Shown here piece after piece: positions 35,082 through 47,300 of a stretch of 64,000 bases of DNA (position 1 is its first letter; each line of letters starts with the position of its first letter). Both the position numbers and the translations under genes were made by a program. Where the stretch lies: NCBI GenBank assembly GCA_000310025.1, contig FN649737.1, positions 174,014 to 238,013 of the forward strand, given 5' to 3'. Origin of the DNA: Ectocarpus siliculosus. Lineage: Eukaryota; Sar; Phaeophyceae; Ectocarpales; Ectocarpaceae. The notes below the pieces were generated by a model that worked only from the letters and a program-made list of their open reading frames with translations, ran no database searches and was not told the origin of the DNA.

Positions 35082-37620
35082 CAACAACAACAGGGTGGTG
35101 CGTTTTTCCAGACCTGCTGGCAGTGGGCAGCACCGGGCGGAAGGACAACTTCTTGCTTTCCTCTTGGGCCAATCGCTCCCTCTTCTCCAGCTGCTTGTTG
35201 AAGTCCTGGCCAAGGATAGCGCAAGAATATGGGAGGGGGATCGCCGTACAGCAGGGCCGAAAGGTAGATGAGTGATCGGGAAGATTTTTAAAAGAGTGCC
35301 ACACGATTACCCTCCCCCTCGTGTTGGAGGCGGGCCGCAGCACTTCATCTATAGATATCGGCATGGGATAGGGTCGTTCCTGAAGCGCGCGAGGTTCACT
35401 GTGTCGAAGCGGAATACTAGCTAGTTGTGCAGGAGGGAACCGTGTCTCAATTTACATATTTATAATTCCATGGAATAATGCGATATTTTTCACGTACCTT
35501 GTAGAGGTGGTCTGATGTAACGGCTTCCTCGGACTTTCTGCCTTTCTGCTTGGACGACAGCTGAAAGAAGGGAGGTGGCCGTGCGAAATCGCACGGACAA
35601 AGGGTCGTTAGCAAAAGCACAATTGAGACACACACACACACGCAGCTAGCTAACCTCGCACATCCAATTGTTTGCAATATGTTTCGTAGAAAATAGTCAA
35701 TCACGGATTTACTACAACCCGTTTGAGACAATACCACACTCCAAGCGGATGGGTTGAGAGTTTAGAGATCTTTGAATAGGTGGGGAAATTATTCTGCTTC
35801 GAGGTAGAGATGTGCAACGCGCACCGGAAGACACGGCATACCGTAGGGCAGCTGGGGGCAGCCCCGGGGGAACCTTGTCCCACTTAAAGGGCTGCTGCTG
35901 CTGCTGTTGTGGTCGTAAAAAAAATGAATCGGCATTGCGCTGGCGTACCTGTGGTGCGAAGGTGCAGCCAGAGGTAGCGGTCTCGTCCCTCTTGGCCCTC
36001 AGCTTTTCCTGCGGGCGTGAACGAACATTCGTCTTTGTTGCTTTTCTGTTGTTGAAGGTGTTCCCAAAAGATAGCGATCCCCTTCCTCATACAATATTTT
36101 TTCAGCCCACCTTACGCTGGCGATACCGTCAGGCGAGAGCAATTGGGAGTGTGCTTTGTGCTTGTTCACCAGTTTTGAGTTTCTCAATGTTAAAGTTGCT
36201 TGCATTTTACCCTAAAAGGATCCTGAATCTCGAGATCGAGCTGTCAAGGTTAAGTCTTTCCATACACGTGGTTCATGTCTCTAAAGGCTGCTGTTGTGAG
36301 AGAGAACATCATGAGGGACTCCGTAAATCGGGCCACGCTCGTCAAGCCGTGTGCGGGGGGGGCATCATCAAATGCCGCAGACGGCAGCCGTGGGTATCAA
36401 TAAACGATAATAGAAGTGCTCTTGTAAATTTGATGCTTGCAGCTAGCACCGCGAAATAGTTACCAATACGCTAAAGGGGGGAAAACGTCCCATCACCCTC
36501 GCGCATGTATCGGGAAACCCCAATAAAAGATAGCTCCTGGACCAGCCAAATACTGGTTTGATAGGAAGAGCATGTCCAAGAACCTGATTCGCTTGTGCGA
36601 CGGGCTTGGTCTACAGTAATAATCACGAACTGCTGTTTGACCTCGAGGAAAATATGCGATTGAGCCCGGCCTTACATGTAGCTTATCATTTGCCAAAGTG
36701 TGAGCTACTGAGCGTAAATATCGGACAAGATGCGCGGACGTAGAAATTCAGGAGAGGTCGACACGCCTACTGTAGAACCCCTGTGTTCTCGGGGACCCGT
36801 TCCAAAACTGAGCCGATTTTATTCAGACGCTCCCAACTACTTTCAGCCCTTTCAAGCCTTCAGCTGTTGATGAAGAACCGTGAGCACGGGAGGTCAACCT
36901 CACCCTCGGGGGAGGGTACACTCTCGTTGAAAACCTACAGTAGTAGGTGCATCCTCCCACGCTCCCAGAAACAGCGAGCAACGAAAGAAGGCCGTGAGGA
37001 AACAACCGGAGCGGGGGACACTGCTGTAAAGCAAAGGAAAAATATGCCGGATGCATGTCGTGCGTCACATGTACGCTATCATACGCTTTGCTTACCTGCG
37101 TCTGCCGGTGTTTCTCATACATTTGCTGCGACCTTTCTCTCGTCGCAGGTTTGTCGGCGGATGTCGTCCGGGCCGACTCCATTCCATCTCCATCCAGTCC
37201 ACCATCTTCCCTTGCCACAGGAGCTGGAAATCCGGCGGGGGGGGCATCCAAAACCTCTCCGCCCTGTTCTCCCTCGCTTGCTGCGGCCGATGTAGCGGCA
37301 GGCACATCGCCCCCAGTAGTGTCAATGGCGGCGGCCACCTCCGAAGGTCCTCCGGGCGACGACTTGTTCTTGCGGCGTCCTCGCTTGGCGGGTTTCTTGG
37401 CCCGTGGGGCCGTCTGTTGGTCAGAGTATAGAGCCTCAACGTTGCCAACACCAGCTTCGCACCCAGCGCCAAAGCCGGCGGGGTCGCCACCGAAGATAGA
37501 CTCGTCGTCTGCTGCTCTTGATCTCTCCGCACCTTCCTCGGACTCTCGTCCCGGGGGCGACAGGAGTGTTCTCTCTGCTGAGGTTGACCGGTGGGATTCT
37601 CTACCGGCGGCAGCCATCAT
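28415..37620 (-). CDS. Unrecognised protein with about nine Y-box/CTFxP repeats
   Basis: Exons (- strand): 37620-37096, 36008-35949, 35560-35498, 35205-35114, 34324-34156, 33608-33475, 33048-32940, 32464-32315, 31897-31757, 31413-31352, 30880-30787, 29408-29265, 28822-28415; about 716 aa, every phase matching. Residues 1-165 are low-complexity, Ser/Ala/Glu-rich. About 165-600 holds repeats of about 25-65 residues: an aromatic box (QMYEKH, HLYKDF, RLYATP, RLFGLH, VYERLYSA, AMYKLG, TLYAKH, ELYKEA), a charged helical stretch, then CTFAP, LSFRP, CTFSP, CTFRP, CTFSP, CTFQP, CTFQP, CTFSP, CPFKP. The C-terminus is acidic and ends VYDY. There is no signal peptide, membrane segment or known catalytic motif. 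A scaffold or cytoskeletal role is only a guess. Intron 9 uses a GC donor. It is divergent from the kinesin gene, so co-expression is possible. The exon chain is well supported; the function is unknown. Confidence 0.82.
29165..29238 (-). mobile_element. SINE-like repeat, 5'-half fragment
   Basis: GGAGGTCAATGGTCTAATGA, CTACGGCATG and ATGAGTACACCCCCC, the reverse complement of the family 5' half. It lies in the last intron of the repeat-protein gene and ends 27 bp from an exon (29265). Confidence 0.6.
31755..31756 (-). other. GC splice donor, repeat-protein intron 9
   Basis: The exon ends GAG AGG CAG at 31757 and the intron starts GCAAGT. This keeps phase 0 into the next exon (GAT GAG GCT). 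The following GT at 31752 would break the frame. Confidence 0.75.
33767..33826. repeat. (TCTGTC)n simple repeat
   Basis: About ten CTCTGT hexamers followed by CTGTCTGT. It lies in the intron between exons 6 and 5 of the repeat-protein gene. Confidence 0.95.
34956..35093. repeat. Compound trinucleotide tract (CAG)n(CAC)n(CAA)n
   Basis: A run of CAG with AAG interruptions, then CAC, then CAA, about 138 bp in all, immediately 3' (on the - strand) of exon 4, which ends at 35114. It is intronic, so the poly-Q/H/L frames it opens are not protein. A (CAA)n run lies in the same intron at 34092-34127. Confidence 0.95.
35703..35770. repeat. Dispersed repeat copy, family shared with 20511-20575
   Basis: Same order of blocks as the 20511 copy (ACAACCCGTTTGAGA, ATACCACACTCCAAGCGGAT, GGTTGAG). 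It lies between exons 3 and 2 of the repeat-protein gene. Confidence 0.6.
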
Positions 37621-38335
37621 GTCTGAAATTAGTTCTTTTGCTGAGGTTGCCTCGGCTGAACTATGGCGTTCTCGCTGTTCTGGTGTGTAAGTTGTTGGTT
37701 TGTCTCCTCTCTCCTCTCTCAGCCTAGCTATTCGCTGGGGCAGGGCACGTTGTGGACTGCCAGGGCGTGTCGTAGGAAAACCTGTTTACAGCAGACAGAG
37801 ACTGCACTTATAGGTTTTCTTCTTGAGTGGTGCAAGGGCAGTATCGATGTGTGATTGAACGCTGCTGTCGATGTGTGAGGTGTGAGGTACGAGGTGACGG
37901 GGTGTGGCTGGATTGTTCCGGTTCGGCAGAACCTGTTCTCATCTCGTGACGGTTACACGAGGTTATGCCGCATCGGCGCGTGGATCTTTTTTTTATTTTA
38001 CTTAATATGACACAACAATTTTTTGCGTTTTCGCACACCTGTATCCGCTCCATTTCTCGCATACGACAGCGATAACCGTACACACTCTCAGCCCGGGGAG
38101 AGGTTCCATCCTTCGTGCCGGATACGTCCGCGAAATACGAGCGTTGGGGTGAACACGAAGAGTACAATCAACACCTCAAACAGAGCAACAGCGCGGTCAA
38201 CAGTGGGTGATCAATGTTGTTCCGACTTCGAACATTTCTAAGCACCTTGACGAACGATTGAAGGACACAAGCCAGAACTTCCTCCTGTTGGTCACAGGGC
38301 ACGCCTGAGTACCAGTGTGGAACTTAGTGTTAGCA
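37621..38335. promoter_or_regulatory. Shared upstream region of repeat-protein gene and kinesin
   Basis: 715 bp between the start codons of two divergent genes. No coding exon is evident. Both transcription starts should be here; no specific promoter element is recognised. A T-rich run lies at 37986-38000. Confidence 0.5.
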
Positions 38336-41300
38336 ATGACCGCCGAGGGTTGGAATCGCCACTCCACAGAGGGCTGGCGTCGAGGGCAGCTGGAGAGTTT
38401 AAAGCTCATGAGCAAGAGCCAGGTAAGCGACGCGTTATGCTGTACGGTCTGTGTTGTATGGAGTACCGTTATCCTGGTGTTTTCCGATACAAGCGGACGA
38501 CAGAGTTACAGCACTACATATCATCCCAGCTGCAACACCTGCCACCATGGCATGGCGTTCTATTGGTAGAGAAGTGCTTGCACATGGATACTGCAAGAAT
38601 CATTGGCGATCGAATATCTTGCACCATTCGTCCGCAGTACTGCTGTACAGCAGTACCGTGTGCAGACACTATGCATGTGTAGACTTGAGACTCCAAGCGG
38701 GGTATAATCTACACGGTATATGTAGGTACACATCATGCACGCAATGGCTTGATGTTCCCAGGCTCGAAAGACCCATTAGACTGCTACTGCCTGTAGGGGG
38801 GTGAGATACCATGACAAGATTTCTGTCACCCTATGCTTGTGGTCGGGATCAACGTGCTGTCGGCGCGACACGCCGCAGGCAGCGTTACTTCGCGCGTACG
38901 CTGTCGATCGGATCCACGAGAGAGACTCGCTGGTAGAGGCAGCCCTGGCTTTCGTCGTGAGCACCGCGGAAACGACGAGCAGCATCGGAGGCAGTGGGTC
39001 GACAAGCGCAAATGACGAGAACGGATACGACGCGAAAGCAGTTCAGGAACTGCTGGAGTGGCGAGAACGGCTCGGGGAGGAAACAAAGAATCTCGATCTC
39101 GGTGATGCCGTAGACGGTAAGAACTACTACATGAATATACACATACGTACGTGTCGAGTGTCGTCCTTTTGGAATCCATCTCGTTTTCAAGCGATTTTTC
39201 ACCTGTGCTGTGCAATGCTTTCACGCGCTTTCCCGTCTGGACACTTCCGAGGGCCTTCATTGACGAAACAACTTCATCGCTCGCTCCAAGAGATTGCAAT
39301 CTACGGGGCGCTATGAATGATAACGATTTCAGCATGTCGCACTGTGTTCGTTTAATCGCTGCGTGTGTCTATGAAATAGGTCGCCTGAGCGAAGAATTGA
39401 AGCATCTTAGAAAGGAGTGCCGTTTGCAGGCTCGGAAGCTTGAACTAATGCAGCACAACCTGGAGACGAGAGAAGACAAAGAAAACGAGCTTAGACGCAA
39501 GGTGAGGAAGGCGAAGAGCCTTCGGGCCGCATCTACTACACACGACATCTTCTCTTTACATGGAAATAAGTACTACAGCCAGGTAGAAGGAGGAAATGAG
39601 TAATGGCAGAGGGACAGAGCTACGTGGACAATGGGACACGTTCTTCAAGGAGTGAAGCCACTGTACGACCAAGGCCCGAGAACATTTATTAACAGCACTA
39701 GATTGTGCACACGAGTAGGGCAAGTAAATTCAGAAACACTATAAACTCCCGCATGAACTCCCGCCAACGAACCACACACATTGACCAGCGACCAGGAGGA
39801 AAAATCGCTTCGCCGCACGGCATGACCAGTGCACACTAGACAACACTGTCCAAACGGATGCAGGTTTGATCTCCTTGCTAGCCCCTAAGAGTTGACCAGG
39901 AGCGGGCGTCATGCAATCTCACACCACCGCCAGCGCAGATGGATACTGGAGCAGCTACCCTTTTCCAACCAGACATTGCATGCGGCGACTCCTCATCAAC
40001 AAATGAGCCGGTACACTGTGCAGTATGTCTGGCACACACATCACAAGCTCGCCCTCCTTCGCTGCACTAAATTTTCATGCACGCCAAACGGTGGTACATT
40101 TTCCTAAATTCTCAATACACCTGTGGAGTTCTTGAGTCACAAGGCACAACCAACAAATCCGTTTGCAAGAATCAGGCATCACACGGTCTCACCCCTGGTG
40201 TACTTATTGCCGTGTGCTGTTTCTCGTATGCGGGGTCACCGTCAATTTTGTTCATGAACCAAAACTATAGGACTGCCTTAGTCACAATACCTCTCCACAA
40301 ACCACCGGCCATAAATTTCGAAAGGTCAGCAACGTCGACGTACGCCGTTTCACGCTCCTCACCCTCTTGTGTATCCTCGCGTGGGCGACAAACGTCTTTT
40401 TTCAGCTTCGAAAGTCAGAGACTCTGTACTCTAAGCTGCGCGACCTTCTCCGGGATGTGCGTGAAGAGCTCGCGGCGAGAGAAAAGGACGGAGTGGTGCC
40501 GAAAGAGGACTTTGAACACCTGTGTCAGAAGTATGACAGAGCCAAGGCGAAGGTGCGGGGGCTGTGTATTGTTATCGTTGCCTACGTAGGTGGTAGTGAT
40601 GATGATATTATCGACCGGTCCCAGACAATATTCACGTTTTGAATAATCACGTGTTGAATGAAGATGGCTGAAGTGAGACCCTTTCATTCGGCGGAGGAGT
40701 GCTATCTACAGCAAGCTGAACACCTGCCACTGCCCCCGGGTGTCAACTGGTGATGGTGCTGCAGATCCGAGCCCTGAAAGACGTGGCGGAGACGTTCTTG
40801 CCGGGGGACAGTCGAGACACGTCGCCCCTGCCAACGCCACGGCCTCGTGGAGACTCTTCACGGCCAGAAGACCAGGCAAAAGGCGCAGGAGGAAATATTG
40901 ATCCTACCGTAAGTAGTGCGGCTCTGCGATATGGATTATTGCCTCGCCTCGACTTCCACGAACCCCTTGTACCAAGCAAATATTGTATTGATATGACCAC
41001 ACGAGAAAGCGTTTGTTGTTACAGGTTGGATCAGTACGGCACATGAAGATACGAGGGTAGCACGTCGTAACGATCTCCTTGTAGTAAGTGGTACAGAAAC
41101 TGCAGGACATCCTACTAGCATGTGTAGGACACCACACCATACGCGATGAAAAGTACAACAACTCCGGCAACAAAACGCCAACACAGGCACTGAATAGTGA
41201 CGGGTATCGGCCACTGACAACAGCGTGGCGAAAATTGTAGAACAGTACCTGACGTGTCATATCGTTACGGTAACCATGAGGTACCCAACCAGACCCTTCG

Positions 41301-44300
41301 AAGAGCATCGAACAAGAGAGCGACGAAGCCCCCGCTTCAAAGAATATCTTACGTATGTACTCCTGAACCGTAGGTGGCTAAACGTGAATCGGGTCCTGAG
41401 AGTCTCTTCCAGTGCTATAGCGAACCCTGGGTGAGGCGGGAATCTCACGGTGCCGTGATTGGTGCGCGGGTCGTGGGACACGAAAAAATTATAGTCTGTG
41501 GGATGTTCGACGATGCCTGACTTTCGTCAGTGTTGGGGGGGTGTACTCATAGTCGTGCATGCCATGGTTGTTAGACCATTGACCTCGCACGAGCCGGGAC
41601 GGAAGACGTCGGGTTCTCACCGGACCTTGCCGGACCAGGCTCTCACATCACCGTGCGCGTCACTGGGATGGCTAAAAACATATGCCTTAAGTCGACAGTT
41701 TTGTCGCTGCAGTAGGCTGGCTATTGCAAACGGCAAAGGCACAAATCAAGGACGGTTCCGCATTATTTTCCGTCTCCACCGTGGATCGCAAGTAGACAAG
41801 GCCCGAAACGTGCTTGGCGATCTGTCAACAGATGCATCCACATTGTATTTTCAGCGAGGGTGCACCGACCGGTCGTACTCGCGTGCTTCATTAGCGGGCA
41901 GTTGTGCGCTTGTTTTCTTTGACTACGATCTAAAGCGTCTTCGGGGTGGAACAACAACAACAACGTACGGCACCAGCAGAGTGTCCAAGACCAGCATCGA
42001 CGAGTGATATTCAGTAGATACCTGACAAGATGTGCTTCCCTCTTTCTGTTGACATTGCTCCAGGAACTTCTTCATGGCGACCGTGTCAGCAATGCTACGG
42101 GGGAGGCTCGCAACGAAGAGCCCAAGGCGGATTCGGCAAAGGCGGCCGACAGCGGCGGTCCAGTGGAGGGCAAGGCGGTCGCGTCGACATTGTGAGATGT
42201 TCAAGAAAATGTTTTCGACATTTTGCGTCGAGGGCGGGGGTGAACGCGGCGTTTGGGTCACGAAGCGTGCGCCGCTGGGGAATGAGTAGACAAGTGCTGG
42301 ATTGATAGAGGAGCAAGGTTTTAGGTGCGGTCGTTTAAACCAGATCTCACGAAGAAAAATAGGTTCTCCTGTGGGACGATCGGCATGCACGTGTCTCGCT
42401 TGAGACGGTAGACGACAGCACAGCTTCATCCGAATATCACCCACTCGCGACACATGCACGGCGCGTGGAATGACCTTCGCGTTTACGGTCGGTCGGCTTC
42501 AACAGCGACGCCGCAGGTGGTGGTAAGGAGTCGTCGTCTTCGGCTGGCGATGGTGGAAGCGACGGCCGTGACAACTCGGGGGAAGCGGTAGCGACAAAAG
42601 GCGAGGAGGACAACGGGGGAAACGGCGACGAAGCGGAGGAGGCTGCGAGCGTGGAGGTGGTGGTGGAAGAGAAGCGGCTGTTGCGGCTGGAGCTGGACGA
42701 AGCCAACAGGAAGATGGAGAAGGCCAGACGAGGGAGGAAGGCCGCCGAAAAAGTGCGTGCGTCTCTACAAGGGGAAGGACGGTGCCATCTCGTAGAGAGG
42801 AACGCGTCGCCTATTTCATTCTAGACGTCAGTTTTGACACCGCTCGGTATGTTCGCATGTCTAGCATGTATTTCTGTGTGTCACCTAAAACATTCAGACG
42901 TTAGGTTTTACACCTACGACCCGGTATGTGTTCCGGGTGCATCAGCCAGGGTCGCGCAAGCGGCAAGGCCACGAAAGAGTCCTCCTTCTCCGTTTGACCA
43001 CACGTGCAAAGTATTGATAAATCTCAGTACGTGCGCCTCAACACCACAGGAAAAGGAGGGGCTAGTGGGGGCGATGGCGACCGAACTGGGAGAGCTGGAG
43101 AAGGCGAAGGATGGACAAATTAGAGTGGCCAACCGGGAGGTATGTATGATGTGGTCGAGAAGCAGGAAATATCACGGACCATAACTTCATTTATGCTTCG
43201 AGGCACGGAAGAACCGAATGAGTAATTCTACTCCAATCACGTGATAATTGTGACGAGTTCGAGGCTCGTCCGACACGCCAGTACGATCGTTCATGTCGTA
43301 CAACTGTTGTGCTACCGGTAAATTGGGGGATGGCGCGCACAATCGTGTGCGTGCGTGCGGTCGACTTTGAAATCGCTTCTAAGGTTCGCCCGATCTGACC
43401 CCTGTGTGGACTTGGAAACTTATCAATCATTGGGTTTTCTGCTCAAACGAACACCCCTTGCGCGAGGTAGTCAGTCATTGTGCCTTCACTTCACTTTTTC
43501 CGAATGGGCTGTCTATGGGTTCTCGAACCGAGCCTAAAAGAAGCGGAGCCTCGGGTACTCCTGGAAGCACTTCCGTCGTGTACACACACGAACTTCTTGG
43601 AACCGCCGACATGGCTTAGGCACAACTTGTTCCTCTTGGCGTGGTGTGCTGGTATCGTACGAATACTATGTACCTCGTGGTCACGGCCGTAGAAAAATAT
43701 ATCTGCGGGGACTCGGGAGCAAGCCGACCACAGGCAAGGCAGAGCTACCAACGGTATTTTTTACAGCAACAGAGGTTAACTTCTTCGCCAACTAGACAGC
43801 AAGTGTTCCTAACTGAACGCGCAACAGGTGAAGCGCCTGAGGGCACAACAAGAGCGCAGCCAGCGCACCGTTCGAAAGCTCGCTAGCCGAGTAGAGGGCG
43901 AGAGGGCCGCGTTCCGCGGACTGGCTGTGGAGGTGAAGAGCCACCTCAAAGCGCTCCCAGAGGCCGCTACCGCTGCTATCCGTGCTGTGCAGGCGAGCTG
44001 ACGTCGAAGTATGTCATGAAGTGTTGTGATGGTGTGATAAGTCTAGCTGAAACAGAGGTCCTTCACAAATGTTGGTGTAATAACCGGTTTGATTGGGTGG
44101 TAATCCTGTATAAACAAACGCAAACCTGAAATGGGCGACAAGCATGTGATGGCGTGTAAGCGTTCTGTTTTCCCGACTCTACGTCTATTTCTTCAATCAC
44201 TTCGGGTTTAACGATACGTCCCGCGATAACCCCGCCACGCATGAACAAATCCCTTCATGTCCTGTGCCGATTGCAGTCCTAAAGGGTGAGATACAGTCGG

Positions 44301-47300
44301 CGGGGGAAACATTTATTCGTTACCCCACCTTTGAGGAAAGTCGCGGTACCGGAAAATATACTTCTCTGCATACTCGCTCAGGTTTTGCCACCGTTTCGAA
44401 CTGCCATGCCTTTCCAAGCTCCCAGCGAGGTACGGCTCTCTATTTCGAGCACAGCAAATGTTCTACTGTGAAAAGATGCGTGTTTGCTTCACATGTGCAC
44501 GAAAATATTGTCGTGACGTCCTTCTCGTTTTCGTCGTTGCCGTTGTCGTTGCTCGGTGCAGTCTCGACTCGACGGAGTCGACGGCCTGGTGGCGGACATG
44601 CGGAAGCAGTATGCGCGCGAGTATCGAGAGAGGCGACGCCTGTTCAACGTCGTGCAGGTGAATAAGTGGCGGCAGGTAGAGTACACACCATCCACCCATG
44701 TTCGATAAGGTTCCGAGAGAGGTCAACACCGACGGCGCAGTCACTCCTGCCGACAAAAAAAATCAAAATGCTGAGCTCATCTAGACCTTTGCCTGCTCCC
44801 CTAGCCTAGACATTGACCTCCCCTCCAAGAAAAAAACATGTCTGAGCCACCTTCGGCAACGCAGGAAGGAACGATTGGCCATCGGTGAACATTACCCCGT
44901 CCACTCGAGGGCGCGCGGTCAATGGCCTAACCGCTAAGGCACGCGAAACATGAATACTCACAACATCGCACTTGATATTTCGCGTTCATCTCGTGCACAC
45001 ACTCAGGAACTTCGGGGCAACATCCGAGTGCTGTGCAGGTGTCGGCCGCGGACGGCACACGATAAGGGCGGGGGGGTCTGCGTGTCCTTCCCAGGGGAGG
45101 GGGGCATCGAGCTGGTCAACGAGCGGGGCAAGAGAAAGGCATGGAAGTTCGACCAGGTGCCCGAAAACAATATCGTTTTGCACACAGGGAGCACAACCAT
45201 GCTGCTTCCAACGGCGGTATCCACGTTCGTGTATTTTTTTATTCTGAAAAATACCGCGGGGGTGCCTGTGTTTGACCTAGCGGTTTCGATGTTTCCGCCC
45301 CACCCTGATGTTGGTGACTCTGACGGTAGTCATTGTTCCTGCGTTCTGCGAAAACACAATACCTCAGTTTGCCCTTGTCTCGACCGCTTGTCCAGCCGGT
45401 CCAATCGCGGATGCTGTCTGGCCGGTCATTTCGGCGAAACTTCAAGCGAACAATGACCTCGTCGACAAATGCCAATAGATTGTAGCTAACGTGCTTCTAC
45501 CTATTTGGTTGCTTCTTCGCAAGGTTTTCGGGTTGGAGGCCCGGCAGGAAATGGTGTATGCCGAGGTTTCTCCTCTCGTCATCAGTGTCCTGGACGGTTA
45601 CAATGCCTGCATCTTCGCCTACGGCCAGGTAGGCCCGGTCGACGTTCTAATAAGCCGCACAAACACGACGCGCACTGTCCAAGCTGATTTCCAGCTGCGT
45701 CACCCCCCATGCCGCCATCGCCACTTGGGGGAAGACCTGATGTGCAGGAATGGGAGAGAAACCTTGGAACTCAGTCAGTAAAGACAACAATCATACCTTG
45801 TCTTGCCCTCGCAAGGGGTCGAAATTGGAGCAACACGACCGACACCATCGAAACGCCTCGAAACTACATTATGCATGCTGACCTCACCCTAAATGCCCCG
45901 GCCATGCGCGGAGGCTACATCTTTGGTTTTGTGTCCGTCTGTGCGGAAACGAACCGCTCCTTTCAGACCGGTACCGGTAAGACGTATACGATGATGGGGC
46001 CGCCTCGCGATCGCGGGGTCAACGCGCGCGCTCTGGGGGACCTGTTCTCTCGCAGTGCCGCACGGCGGGGAGAGGTGAGCAGCCGCCACGGGTAGAGGAG
46101 AGGCGCGGAGCCACGGAACGCCTGCTCGGGTTTTCGGGGACAATTTCGGAGGCTGTGTTGGGGGGAAAGTTTCACACCCTGTACAAATACAAATAACAAA
46201 TACAAATAACAGTTGCGTGTATTGGTCCAGGGCAGTATTTGCCTCCAGACAAATATTTGCGCAGGTTCTCAGGAGAGTATTTGCCTGCAGGCAAATATTT
46301 GCGCAGGTTCTCAGGAGAGTATTTGCCTGCAGGCACATATTTGCGCAGGTTCTTAAGAAAGCATTTGCCTGCAGGCACATATTTGCGCAGGTTCTCAAGA
46401 AAGTATTTGCCTGCAGGCAAATATTTGCGCAGGTTCTCAAGAAAGTATTTGCCTCTAGACAAATATTTACGCAGGTTCTCAAGAAAGTATTTGCCTGCAG
46501 CCAAATGTATTTGCGCATGCGGAGATATTGACCTCTTCGGCCTACAAGTGCGTATGCATGTATGCACAAATGAGACCGTTGAGCCCGGTGTATTTGCAGC
46601 CGCAAATATCAATGGGTGTTTTTTGGGCCCTTGATTATTCTTGTTCTTTGCCACAGGAGTTGACTCATCCAACGATACGGAATGAGTGAGATGGTGGAGG
46701 GGTTGTGGCGTCGGCGAGTGTGGCCGTGCGTGGCTGTTGTAGATTGATCCTGTTTTTTTCCACCCCGATCAACGGATATTTCAGATGCACGCTTCAGCGA
46801 TGGGCTTCTGCATTTCCGAGACCAATCTCCCATCGCATGCATGACATGCGGCTAGTCTCTCCCTCCGACTCTCCCCGCAGTACCAGCTGTTTTTTTCAAA
46901 ATATTTGTCAGGACAAATACAATAATATTTGCGCAGGTTCTCGATAAAGTATTTGCCTACAGACAAATATTTGCGCAGGTTCTCAGGAGAGTATTTGCCT
47001 ACAGACAAATTTTTGCGCAGGTTCTCAGGAGAGTATTTGCCTGCAGGCAAATATTTGTGCAGGTTCTCAGGAGAGTATTTGCCTACAGGCAAATATTTGT
47101 GCAGGTTCTCAGGAGAGTATTTGCCTACAGGCAAATATTTGTGCAGGTTCTCAAGAGAGTATTTGCCTCTAGACAAATATTTGCGCAGGTTCTCAAGAAA
47201 GTATTTGCCTGCAGGCAAATATTTGCGCAGGTTCTCAAGAAAGTATTTGCCTACAGACAAATATTTGCGCAGGTTCTCAAGAAAGTCCGCAGGTTCTCAA

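Noticed and set aside
34845-35364. Frames with long poly-Gln, poly-His, poly-Leu or poly-Val runs
   Set aside because: They are translations of an intronic triplet repeat; only 35205-35114 (-) is coding there.
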